From CAYMFD01 sp964389475 (lineage in GTDB: Bacteria > Bacteroidota > Bacteroidia > Chitinophagales > Saprospiraceae): 31,808 nt of DNA. The notes below the pieces were generated by a model, which worked only from the letters and a program-made list of their open reading frames with translations, was not told where the DNA came from and searched no databases. The stretch lies in the NCBI GenBank assembly GCA_964389475.1, contig CAYMFD010000032.1:1-31808 (forward strand), given 5' to 3'. Shown here one piece after another: positions 1 through 8,112 of this stretch (the first letter of the stretch is position 1; every line of letters starts with the position of its first letter). Both the position numbers and the translations under genes were made by a program.

Positions 1-1412
1 AGTACGTAGTTCCACTCGTGGCCACGGTTAGGGTCTTCGTAGTATTCTATATCGGCACCTGGTAAGAATCGGATGGCATCATAGACCTCCTCGCTAAATC
101 GAGCGGGCACTACCCCATCATTAGCCCCTGCAAAGAGGCGGATAGACACCTGCTCTCCATAAGTAAATGCGATATCCTGGTCATGACCACCGGCTAGTGA
201 GATGGCTGCGGCTGGTATGTCTGGCGCATAGTAGCAGTACTCTAGCGTACCGATACCTCCCATCGATAGTCCCATTACATAGATACGATCTGCATCAGCC
301 ACACCGTCTGCTATGAAGTCGCGGGTCATCTGTATCACGGCCTTGAGCGGTACGTCTGGCTCAGCCTCTACTGGGAAGGTGAATATACGTTCGCCATTGA
401 CGTTCTCGATCTCTCGTCGACTCCACATGAAGTTACCTGGGCACTGCGGGAAGACGACGATTGCCGGATAGTTTTCCCTAGCCTCTTGATTAGCGAATGT
501 GGGCGGACCATTGACCATCTGCGACGTATTGTTGGTGCCTCGCTCTCCTGCGCCATGCAAAAAGATGACGAGTGGGTACGACTGATTAGGGTCATAGTCG
601 ATCGGGTACATGATCTGGTAAGGCAGTGTAAAACCGTCTTGCACATACTCTTGCTGTGTGAATAGCGAGTGTCGCGTGCCGGTAAAGCTGAGATCATCCG
701 CCTTAACAGGTCGTACAGTCCAGTCATTGCCATCACGGCCCAGTATACCCCGCAGCGTACCACTGTTGTAGGGTGCTTCTGCCAGTCCTAGGTCTGCTCC
801 CGCCTCTAGGCGTAGCAGTACACCTGTACCATCGTCCTTGGATAGTCGCATACCATCAGCCAGTGGAGATCCGACGTCGCCCTCGTTAAACTGTAGGCCA
901 AAGACTCTTACATAAGCCCCGATCCACTCGTCTGTCAATGCGGTAATATCAGATACATTGCGGCCAGTGGAGGCTGTCCTCTGCTGCTGTACATTGATAT
1001 AAGTCTCCTCGTCCTCTAGGCTGAGACCAGCGTCAAGTGCCAGTACATTACCACCGCTACCTTCACTGTAAGTAAGTCCCGAGGCTAATATGAAAAGCTC
1101 CGTACCTAGTGGATATCGCTCGTGGTAATTGTCGTCATCAACGCCAAGCGCTATACTGCTCAAACCATCGGCGAGGTAGATCGTCCCTGGCACATTGCCT
1201 GCTTCGTTGCTGGATACTACCTGAGCAGCGAATACGACCGCTTCTTCCTCCACCAGGCCGTCATCGTAGTCAGCGATAAAGTCCTCTAGCGTTGTGCTCT
1301 CTACCCACTCAAATGGCTCATCTGGCTCCATCATCATAGGTGGATCTTCATCTTCGCAAGCGACCATCATCATCGCTACTAGTAAGGCAAAAAATAATCT
1401 GAATGTATTCAT
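1..1412 (-). CDS. DUF5689-like domain plus CE1-like esterase lipoprotein, 3' end beyond the window
   Basis: The reading frame opens at an ATG at 1412 and stays open to the window edge, giving 470 residues without a stop. The N-terminus is a lipoprotein signal with Cys after MMVA, followed by an acidic EDEDPP linker. Residues about 35-220 resemble the Bacteroidota DUF5689 OB-like domain. The C-terminal half is an alpha/beta hydrolase of the CE1/dienelactone-hydrolase type: oxyanion motif HGAGERG, nucleophile motif GLSMGG with Ser383, and a probable catalytic His465 in RGHEW. Only a short C-terminal tail should be missing. It is clearly related to the esterase at 12566-13363 (both have YPAIVVFPQCP and GLSMGG). 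It probably removes ester substituents from a glycan at the cell surface. The substrate is not readable from sequence. Confidence 0.85.
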   Translation of the reverse strand, partial: MNTFRLFFALLVAMMMVACEDEDPPMMMEPDEPFEWVESTTLEDFIADYDDGLVEEEAVVFAAQVVSSNEAGNVPGTIYLADGLSSIALGVDDDNYHERYPLGTELFILASGLTYSEGSGGNVLALDAGLSLEDEETYINVQQQRTASTGRNVSDITALTDEWIGAYVRVFGLQFNEGDVGSPLADGMRLSKDDGTGVLLRLEAGADLGLAEAPYNSGTLRGILGRDGNDWTVRPVKADDLSFTGTRHSLFTQQEYVQDGFTLPYQIMYPIDYDPNQSYPLVIFLHGAGERGTNNTSQMVNGPPTFANQEARENYPAIVVFPQCPGNFMWSRREIENVNGERIFTFPVEAEPDVPLKAVIQMTRDFIADGVADADRIYVMGLSMGGIGTLEYCYYAPDIPAAAISLAGGHDQDIAFTYGEQVSIRLFAGANDGVVPARFSEEVYDAIRFLPGADIEYYEDPNRGHEWNYV

Positions 1413-1429
1413 TATCTCTAAGTGTTAGT

Positions 1430-1440
1430 TATCAAATATT
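1430..1440. repeat. Left copy of 11-bp direct repeat flanking the higBA remnant
   Basis: TATCAAATATT is found here and again, identically, at 2057-2067. This copy lies just upstream of the DUF5689 esterase start. The partner copy overlaps the stop codon of the GH43 gene. The 616 bp between them hold only the HigB tail, HigA and flanking sequence. Confidence 0.7.
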
Positions 1441-1508
1441 TATGAAGCGCCAGCCATCGCACTGGCAAAATAAGCCTGATTGTGGTTTTCGCTTCTGCGT
1501 AATGGTAA

Positions 1509-1919
1509 TCAATTCGTCGCCTGCGTTTGAAGGTTCTTTTTCGCAATCTTTAATTTATAAGGTCTACTAAAGGCCTCTGGTCTCATCGCAAACCTAGTAG
1601 AGAGCTTAGTGACCATGTTTTTACTGATATTCCTTCTATACCTGAGGATGTCGCTTATTAGTTGACGAGTAGTACTTAGCTCACGAGCTAATTCCGATTT
1701 GGTGATATTCTCATCTTTCATTATTGACTCTAGTAATTCTACAGGATTCAACTTCTTGGCATACTTTCTCTCTCTGTCATCAAACTCACTAATCAGTATT
1801 TCTAACAAGTCAAGTTCATCCCTATACTTCACCTCATCTTCCAGACCCAGTTCTTCATGAATCTGACAGTACTTATCATAAACTTCTTGAGATGCTATTC
1901 TTTTATGCTTCATACTCAT
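1509..1919 (-). CDS. higA: HigA-family antitoxin, XRE-type helix-turn-helix
   Basis: A 136-residue protein with a helix-turn-helix at about residues 70-105 (TKSELARELSTTRQLISDIL) and the typical HigA tail AFSRPYKLK. HigA proteins bind and neutralise the HigB mRNA interferase and repress their own operon. The ATG at 1919 overlaps the stop of the HigB remnant as ATGA, the usual translational coupling in higBA. The N-terminal 65 residues are charged and helical, as in long HigA forms. The toxin partner is truncated, so this is probably an orphan antitoxin, whether or not it is still expressed. It is lysine-rich and more AT-rich than the PUL genes, which fits horizontal acquisition. Confidence 0.85.
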   Translation of the reverse strand: MSMKHKRIASQEVYDKYCQIHEELGLEDEVKYRDELDLLEILISEFDDRERKYAKKLNPVELLESIMKDENITKSELARELSTTRQLISDILRYRRNISKNMVTKLSTRFAMRPEAFSRPYKLKIAKKNLQTQATN

Positions 1920-2014
1920 TTTGCTCTATTAAACATATCAACTTCACACACTTTCACTTTGTCATATTCTTTATGTGTACCAACAAATTTCACATATAGC
2001 ACGACCCAATATAT
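1916..2014 (-). pseudogene. higB: higB toxin remnant, C-terminal third only
   Basis: Reading leftwards from the in-frame TAG at 2015-2017, the frame encodes about 32 residues including VKFVGTHKEYDKV, the strongly conserved HigB/RelE-type C-terminal signature, and ends in TGA overlapping the higA start. The upstream two thirds of a normal ~100-residue HigB are absent in all three frames: the sequence to 2056 shows no HigB-like peptide, and the GH43 gene ends at 2059. The toxin is therefore truncated and should be inactive. The remnant is too short to appear as an ordinary ORF. Confidence 0.75.
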
Positions 2015-2056
2015 CTAAAGGTGTGTCAAAGTTCCTTGCTTTGCGGACCTCCTAAC

Positions 2057-2067
2057 TATCAAATATT
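2057..2067. repeat. Right copy of 11-bp direct repeat flanking the higBA remnant
   Basis: This is an identical copy of TATCAAATATT (see 1430-1440). On the minus strand it includes the TGA stop of the GH43 gene. Confidence 0.7.
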
Positions 2068-3879
2068 AACCGTGGAAGAGGGTGCCGACACGCCAGTCTC
2101 CCCGAATGCTTCTATTCTTAAAAAGTACTGCTGCCCTACATCTAGAGCACGCAATTCGTAGCTCGTATCATAGACCATGACACTGTTGTTAAGCTTGTCA
2201 GGCGTAATACCCCAATATACTACATAACCCGTCGCATTGCCCACCGGAGTCCATGATAGGTCTGCGTTGCGACTATCCTCTTGTCGTACAGCCGTAAAGC
2301 CTTCGACGGGTGTGGGAGCAGGTCCGCTGGCCTTGCCAAAAACCCTAAACTCCGATATCGATAGGTAGTCTTGCGAAATATGGACATTACGATATCTGAT
2401 ATACCGTATGTCCACCGCCTCCTTGAGTTCTACGTAGGCATGGGGCTGGTCTCGTGCATTATCACTGTAGTCAGCGACGACTTGCCAGGTATCGCCATCG
2501 TCAGAACCTTCTATCACGAACTGGTGGACCAGGGTGTCGGGACGGCCGTATATCTGGCTGTTGTAATCGTTAAAGTTAATCTGTACCGCTCGCACCGTCT
2601 TCACTGACTCGAGGTCGATCGTGACGGTGATATCGGCAGCATTATCCTCCGCCACCCAGTAGGTACGGATGTTCTCATCATTGATAGATCTAGGGCCGTA
2701 GCCTGCCTCTTCTTGAGCAAGCATAAATCCCGAATCACTCTCATCTACAATATTGGGCTGTACATCTTTTAATTGGCTAGAGACCTTGATCGGCTTCTTG
2801 TAGGACAGCAACATCCATCCTGTAAATCGCTGCTGGTGATCCTCTACATTGCCCGTGGGCAGGTAGTGCGGATAGTCTCCGTAGGCGGTATTGACCCACA
2901 TCTGTCCATCGTCATCTATACCTGCGGGGAATAGTCCGATACGTCGCTCAAACTTATAATTGACCGATATCGGCATACTCGCGAAGTGCCAGTACTGGTC
3001 ATCATTATCGATCATCGTACTACCGTGACCGGCCCCTGTCAGAAATCCACCAGGCTTGTACGAAATAGGATTGTAAGGCGCATACTCAAATGGACCCATG
3101 GGGCTCTTACTCGTGTAGACACCGTCGGCATATACATTCCACTGAGTACCCGGAGCACTATACTCGAGGTAGTAGGTGTCGCCGTGCTTTGTCACCCACG
3201 GGCCTTCTAGGTAGGGCTTGATATCAGACCGATGATCTTGGCCAAATCGCTCCCACCCATGGGCCTCTGGATCAAGGTTAAATAGATCTTTCTGCTGGCC
3301 TATCGGAGAGTAATAGTGGCTCGTATCGAGCTCTATCACTCGGATGGGCCACAGATTGCTAGACTCCTCATAAAGGTAGACGCGACCGTCGTCATCGACG
3401 AATAGGCAGGGGTCTTGGATGGATAATGGAAGTACGTTAAACGTAGTCTCCCACTGACCCTTATCGGGTGCCGTACTCTCCAGGATAGGTCCCCTACCCG
3501 ACGGATCACCGTATGCGATCATCTTATCGCCACGGACGGCCACGGACGGCGCATTACTACCCCCAAAGTACCATGACTCAGGACGGACAAACTGCCAGTC
3601 GCTCAGGTCATCACTCACCCAGTAACCATGCGATCGCGTCACGAACATGTAGTACTTACCCTTAAAATTGACAACCGCCGGATCTGCTCCCGATCTGTAG
3701 GAGACTCGCCGATGCGCATAGTGTGACATGTAGCTGTAGTCAATATCTACGGGATTGCAGTACGTTGTGAAAGTGCTTTTGGCCGAGTGATCAGCTACTA
3801 CGGTAGTGTCTTCTTTTTGGCTACAGCCAAAAAAACAGAGGACACCAAGGAGTAAGAATAGTTGACGGATCACTGGCAT
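2059..3879 (-). CDS. GH43 glycoside hydrolase lipoprotein with F5/8 type C and fibronectin III domains
   Basis: A 606-residue exported lipoprotein (lipobox FFGC, Cys19). Residues about 38-345 form a five-bladed GH43 propeller. The expected carboxylates are visible: Asp66 in SGADPAVV (base), Asp156 in IQDPCLF (pKa modulator), Glu225 in YLEGPWV (acid), plus His285 in GAGHGS. Residues about 380-515 are a discoidin/F5-8 type C domain (CBM32-like) with EGSDDGDTW, and residues 522-606 an FN3 domain. GH43 enzymes are mostly exo-acting arabinofuranosidases, xylosidases or galactosidases; the subfamily cannot be fixed here. It lies downstream of a strong terminator and about 600 bp of non-coding DNA, so it is probably a separate transcription unit from the PUL core, possibly once joined to the esterase gene at 1412. 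Confidence 0.9.
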   Translation of the reverse strand: MPVIRQLFLLLGVLCFFGCSQKEDTTVVADHSAKSTFTTYCNPVDIDYSYMSHYAHRRVSYRSGADPAVVNFKGKYYMFVTRSHGYWVSDDLSDWQFVRPESWYFGGSNAPSVAVRGDKMIAYGDPSGRGPILESTAPDKGQWETTFNVLPLSIQDPCLFVDDDGRVYLYEESSNLWPIRVIELDTSHYYSPIGQQKDLFNLDPEAHGWERFGQDHRSDIKPYLEGPWVTKHGDTYYLEYSAPGTQWNVYADGVYTSKSPMGPFEYAPYNPISYKPGGFLTGAGHGSTMIDNDDQYWHFASMPISVNYKFERRIGLFPAGIDDDGQMWVNTAYGDYPHYLPTGNVEDHQQRFTGWMLLSYKKPIKVSSQLKDVQPNIVDESDSGFMLAQEEAGYGPRSINDENIRTYWVAEDNAADITVTIDLESVKTVRAVQINFNDYNSQIYGRPDTLVHQFVIEGSDDGDTWQVVADYSDNARDQPHAYVELKEAVDIRYIRYRNVHISQDYLSISEFRVFGKASGPAPTPVEGFTAVRQEDSRNADLSWTPVGNATGYVVYWGITPDKLNNSVMVYDTSYELRALDVGQQYFLRIEAFGETGVSAPSSTVNI

Positions 3880-4437
3880 TGATATAGTATAAATCTTCTT
3901 TTACGGATACAAATTGTAGTTAATAGCCAATCTTTTAAAATTAATTTGACATTTAATTATTTAGTTTTTGTGTCGGAAAGGCCCGACTGGCCTCCTTCTT
4001 TTGCTCAGATCAAAAGAAGGCAAAAATCATGTCGCTGTAAGGAGCTTCTTGACTTTACAGATTCTTCTTGGAGACTGATTAATACTTGACATCTCACAGT
4101 CTCGCCATTGTAATGACCAAGTCAAGACCGACCTAGAGTCGTGTCAAAATTGCTCTTATTTTTCTACAGCACCGGGTACTACACCCTATTAGCAAGCGCC
4201 AATCTATTCTGTCAACTTTAGCATCACGGACTCACATGAAAAATCGCACATTTTGTCGACTCTTGCTTTAGCTCTGTACAGCGACAGATAACTGTGACCT
4301 GCTGATCGGTTTTCTTACCTGCTTATGGTTACAAACAACACGACAACTACTCTTTCACCAAGTTTGATATCCAGATGTCTTTAAGGCTTACTTCTAAACC
4401 TTGCATCATAGTCATCTCTTTCTACTCATAATGACTT
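3880..4437. other. Intergenic region of about 560 bp without a gene
   Basis: No credible ORF, tRNA or rRNA is visible in either strand. It contains two adjacent hairpins (3972-4020), very AT-rich DNA at 3900-3970 immediately upstream of the GH43 gene where its promoter should lie, and a sequence at 4134-4155 that resembles one at 2016-2037. No clear TAnnTTTG promoter element was found. Confidence 0.6.
3972..4020. repeat. Paired hairpins resembling a dispersed Bacteroidota intergenic repeat
   Basis: There are two adjacent inverted repeats. GTCGG (3972-3976) pairs with CCGAC (3983-3987). CCTTCTTTTG (3994-4003) pairs perfectly with CAAAAGAAGG (4011-4020) around a 7-nt loop. Neither strand has a T-tract after the stem, so an intrinsic terminator is unlikely. 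From memory, CTTCTTTTG...CAAAAGAAG elements recur in intergenic DNA of many Bacteroidota. Copy number here is not visible from one window. Confidence 0.5.
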
Positions 4438-4483
4438 TGAAAAAGAGGAGAATCTAGCACGGCATAGCCCTACTAGACTCCCC
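4438..4483 (-). terminator. Intrinsic terminator after the SGNH gene
   Basis: On the minus strand, GGGGAGTCTAG (4483-4473) pairs with CTAGATTCTCC (4457-4447), with two G-U pairs and a 15-nt loop, followed directly by TCTTTTTC. It begins about 8 nt after the stop codon at 4492. It marks the end of the PUL core transcript and separates it from the GH43 gene. Confidence 0.85.
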
Positions 4484-4491
4484 ATTAATCA

Positions 4492-7400
4492 TTACTTAAT
4501 CACTACTGGCACCGTACGCTGACGCTTACCGTACTGGTCTTGGACTGATATAGTGGCATAGATGACACCTGTGCTGATACCGAGTCTATCTGTAAGGTTC
4601 ATGTCGATAGCGTGAGTACCGGCATGACTAGCCGTATACATCTGCACATATACGGAGCGACCACTCACATCGATGAAGTCTACAACGATATCCGCAGCAG
4701 AACTTGTCTCCACCTCGATGGTGATAGGTCCTGCTGTAGGGTTAGGATATAACATAAGGCCTGTATCATCGAGCACGACATCATCCGTCGCGACAAAAAG
4801 GCCACAGTTGACCTCTCCTAGACCTACCGCATCTACACGATCAAAGAATATCGCATGGGCTGCATCATTGACATGGATACCGTCACCTGAGTCGAAGGCC
4901 GGATCTACCGTGCCATCAGCTGTAGCGATGCCTGTCCAGAAGTCGATAGCATTAGCTCCATAGTTATCATTAACAGCTTGTAATAGTGCCGTCTGGATAT
5001 CGATCTGCGCCTGGTCGCTGAAGTTACGCGGCTGTGGTGTAGCGATGTAGACATCGACACCTTGGTCACCTGCCAGTGCTATGATGGCGTCGAAGTTGGC
5101 GATCTGCTCATCGACTCCAATGTTATTAGCAGCATCATTACTAGGCATATTGACAATGACGGCGAATGGATTAAGCGCCAGTGCTGCATTGATATTACGA
5201 TCTTCATCGATAGGAATCGTCACACCTCCAGGCGTGGTACCTGTCGGGATAATGTTGTACGTCGTGTAGCCACCTCTCGCAAGGTTAGTCACCTCAAATC
5301 GTGTGCTGTGCTCTAGGCTACGTACATAGCGATTGACCCATGTAGAGTCAGGGCTGGATGGCCCCGTACCTGCTGCTGTAGATGATCCTAGTACGACGAT
5401 GGCGCATCGCTGCTGATCGTCTGTGATCTCGAAGTTAGCCGGGCTCATGTCACTCACGATACCATCACCTATCCGTACTAGGCAAGAGGTAGACACGTCA
5501 GCCGGAATCACCCAGTCGAGTACACCTAGACCGCCTGACACTTGGTCGATCGTCGTCCATGTACTACCGTCGTCTGTAGAGTACTCTATCGTGAGCAAGC
5601 CTACGTTGCGGCTCTCCCATCGGATCTTACCCACGCGACCTACCTGCCACTCTTCGCCGCCTGTAGGCTGTGTGATGGTTACATCAGCGTCTCCGCTAGC
5701 ATCCTCTTCTGGATAGAATACCCGCATCGAATTGATATAGAAAAACTCTGTAGCATTAGCATTATTAGGACCTGCCGTCACATTGATCGCAATCGTACCA
5801 TCCGCTGCAGGCTTGACCGTTGCGGTTGCTATCATATCGGCATTGGAGGCCGCATCGATCGCCGATACCTCTGTGGTCTCTCCTACGAACTCATACTGCG
5901 TCTCTCGATTTTCATTGGCTGTTCTACTGGCGAATATCTCAAAGTCATAGTCCTTGCCTAGTGTCAGCCCCTCTAGCAAGAAGCCCGCTGTAGGCTGCTC
6001 TTGTCCACCGAAGGTACCCGTATGGGCAAAGAAGTTGTCTTGCGACGCCGTAGCTGGTAGGCCAAATGCTGGGTCCGTGTTAACGACACCATTACGGTTG
6101 ATCGCATTAAAATCGTCTACCAGCGTCAGCGTATAACCTGAGAGGAAGCCGTCGGTACGTGGTACGTTGTCGATAGACCCCATCGTGGCGTCCGTCATAT
6201 TATTCCATGGAAATGGAGAAAGGATGTCTCCGAAATCAACGAGTAGGGTATCAAATGGCGCTGGTGGCTCGGCCACATCGTAGCTCAATATCACAGATCC
6301 TATGAAGTAAAAGCCTGTACCATTGTCATTACCTGGACCAGCACCTGCAGTAAGATTGATCGTACCGCTGGCATCGGGCTTCATCGTCATGACAGCACGC
6401 ATATCGGTGTTGTTACTCGCGTTAAGCGCCATACTGTCGACACCAGCACCCGTGAGGGTATACATGGCCTCTCGCTGGTCGCTTACATTGGCACGACTGG
6501 CGAATATGCTGAAGGTGTACACCTTGCTCGTATCTAGGTCTGTGAAGTCCATGCCACCCGTAGGCTGCTCTTGTCCTCCGAAAGTACCTACGTTACCAAA
6601 AAAGTTATCGGCCGTTACTGTGACTGGCAGGCCCAGGCTAGGATCGGTGTTCGTCTCACCGGTACGGTTGATGTTGTTAAAGGCATCGTTGATCGTGAGG
6701 TCGATACCTGTTTCGATACCAAATTGCGATACCATATCAACGGCAGCTCCTGCTTGCGGATCCGTAATATTGATCCAAGGCGCTGGCGTCAGATTATCAC
6801 CAAAATCGATAAGAACGCTATCGACACTTACTACGATCGGCGGTGCTACCTCTGGGTAGACCATTCGTACAGCTCCCATAAAATAGAATCCCGAACCATT
6901 GGTATTATTAGGACCCGTCGAGGCTGTAATCGTGATCGACCCAGCCGCATCTGGCATCATCGTAGTCGTGGCTACCATCGAGTCATTGTCTGTCGCATTG
7001 AGCAGGACGGTATCTATACCGAGACCTCGTACCTCGTACTGTGCCTCTCGTATATCGCTGGCACCCGCTCGTGCTGCGAATATGTCAAAAGAGTAAACTA
7101 CATCTGGATCTAGTCCGTCGATGGTCACTGCTCCCGTAGGCTCCTCGCGGCCACCGAATGGTGTGATACTACCGAAGAAACTATCGCCGGTTACCGTCGC
7201 TGGTAGCTCTAGTGCAGGATCAGGATCGGTGGAGCCTGTACGATTGATGTTGTTAAAAGCATCACTCACGGCTAGGCTATAGCCCGTCGCATTGCCCTTC
7301 ATATTGGTCAGGTCAAAGATCAGCCCAGTGGTCGGGTTAGCCAGATTGTTGATAGGGGCTGGTGATACATTATCACCCATATCGACGATGATCGTGTCAA

Positions 7401-8040
7401 ATGCGACCTCCACGGGCACCTTGTCATAAATCATCTGTATGGCGCCTAAGAAGTAGAAGCCCGATGGGTTATCATTCTCGGGGCCAGGACTGGCGATGAT
7501 CGTGATAGCACCGTCCGCATCTGGCGCTACCGTCGTAGTGGCAATCCTATCCGTATTGTCCGTAACGTCGAGTAGGACGGTATCTCTCGTAGCACCGATG
7601 ACCTCGTACTGTGTCTGCCGATTGTCGCTGGCAGGCCTAGAGGCAAAGATGTTAAAGGTATAGTCTCTGTCCGTCAGTAAGTTGGTAATCGTTACCCCTC
7701 CAGTAGGCTCTTCGCGACCACCGAATGGGGCCACATTACCGAAGAAGCTATCCCCTGTTGCTGTAGGCAGAAAGCCAAGCGTCGAATCTGGCATCTGAGT
7801 TCCTGAGCGATTAATATTATTAAAGGTGTCCGTGACAGCGATACCAAAGCCTGTCAGTCGCCCGTCAGCATTGGTCATGTCATCTATAGCACCGTCTCGT
7901 GGCCCGGTCACATTATTCCACGGAAGTGGCGAAACGTTGTTACCAAAGTCAATCAAGACCGTATCAGACTGCGCTGTAAGACCTAGTGGTATACAGGCTA
8001 GCATGATTGCTAAAAAACTAAATAGTAGAGATGTCTTCAT
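4492..8040 (-). CDS. Secreted T9SS cargo: four tandem ~190-residue modules, Ig-like domain, SGNH/GDSL esterase, sorting domain
   Basis: A protein of 1182 residues with a signal peptide ending LTAQ. Four homologous modules follow at about residues 27-206, 217-396, 407-588 and 597-778. Each opens with a DFGxNxSPxPWNN-like motif and carries FNxINR, FFGxxxxFGGxEEPT, an IFASR segment and a closing GFYFxGA motif. The pattern suggests a beta-sandwich, probably carbohydrate-binding, though I know of no named family. Residues 785-873 look like an Ig-like domain (TGGEEWQVG). Residues 878-1075 are an SGNH hydrolase: Ser887 in LGSSTAAG, Gly in LARGG, Asn968 in PSND, and Asp1053/His1056 in DGIHVND. The last ~90 residues (from LYPNPTAG) are a T9SS type A sorting domain. 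The likely role is surface or secreted deacylation of a glycan held by the repeats. It is the last gene of the operon. Confidence 0.85.
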   Translation of the reverse strand: MKTSLLFSFLAIMLACIPLGLTAQSDTVLIDFGNNVSPLPWNNVTGPRDGAIDDMTNADGRLTGFGIAVTDTFNNINRSGTQMPDSTLGFLPTATGDSFFGNVAPFGGREEPTGGVTITNLLTDRDYTFNIFASRPASDNRQTQYEVIGATRDTVLLDVTDNTDRIATTTVAPDADGAITIIASPGPENDNPSGFYFLGAIQMIYDKVPVEVAFDTIIVDMGDNVSPAPINNLANPTTGLIFDLTNMKGNATGYSLAVSDAFNNINRTGSTDPDPALELPATVTGDSFFGSITPFGGREEPTGAVTIDGLDPDVVYSFDIFAARAGASDIREAQYEVRGLGIDTVLLNATDNDSMVATTTMMPDAAGSITITASTGPNNTNGSGFYFMGAVRMVYPEVAPPIVVSVDSVLIDFGDNLTPAPWINITDPQAGAAVDMVSQFGIETGIDLTINDAFNNINRTGETNTDPSLGLPVTVTADNFFGNVGTFGGQEQPTGGMDFTDLDTSKVYTFSIFASRANVSDQREAMYTLTGAGVDSMALNASNNTDMRAVMTMKPDASGTINLTAGAGPGNDNGTGFYFIGSVILSYDVAEPPAPFDTLLVDFGDILSPFPWNNMTDATMGSIDNVPRTDGFLSGYTLTLVDDFNAINRNGVVNTDPAFGLPATASQDNFFAHTGTFGGQEQPTAGFLLEGLTLGKDYDFEIFASRTANENRETQYEFVGETTEVSAIDAASNADMIATATVKPAADGTIAINVTAGPNNANATEFFYINSMRVFYPEEDASGDADVTITQPTGGEEWQVGRVGKIRWESRNVGLLTIEYSTDDGSTWTTIDQVSGGLGVLDWVIPADVSTSCLVRIGDGIVSDMSPANFEITDDQQRCAIVVLGSSTAAGTGPSSPDSTWVNRYVRSLEHSTRFEVTNLARGGYTTYNIIPTGTTPGGVTIPIDEDRNINAALALNPFAVIVNMPSNDAANNIGVDEQIANFDAIIALAGDQGVDVYIATPQPRNFSDQAQIDIQTALLQAVNDNYGANAIDFWTGIATADGTVDPAFDSGDGIHVNDAAHAIFFDRVDAVGLGEVNCGLFVATDDVVLDDTGLMLYPNPTAGPITIEVETSSAADIVVDFIDVSGRSVYVQMYTASHAGTHAIDMNLTDRLGISTGVIYATISVQDQYGKRQRTVPVVIK

Positions 8041-8112
8041 ACTAAATCATTTAAGGTGGTTATAAAATAATGTTGTTCGTCTTTGTTATTCGCTTTGTCG
8101 CTACCCACTTGG

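Noticed and set aside
368..763. 131-residue open frame on the minus strand
   Set aside because: It overlaps, in a different frame, the DUF5689-esterase gene that carries full catalytic motifs. It has no recognisable domain or signal.
1413..1508. Possible integron attC site after higA
   Set aside because: There are small inverted repeats (GAAGCG/CGCTTC, GCCAG/CTGGC), and toxin-antitoxin cassettes occur in integrons. However, no proper RYYYAAC/GTTRRRY pair at attC spacing and no integrase were found.
5542..7113. Several plus-strand open frames of 97-180 residues across the SGNH gene
   Set aside because: They are antisense shadows of the four-repeat protein; they repeat in parallel with it and lack any domain or signal sequence.
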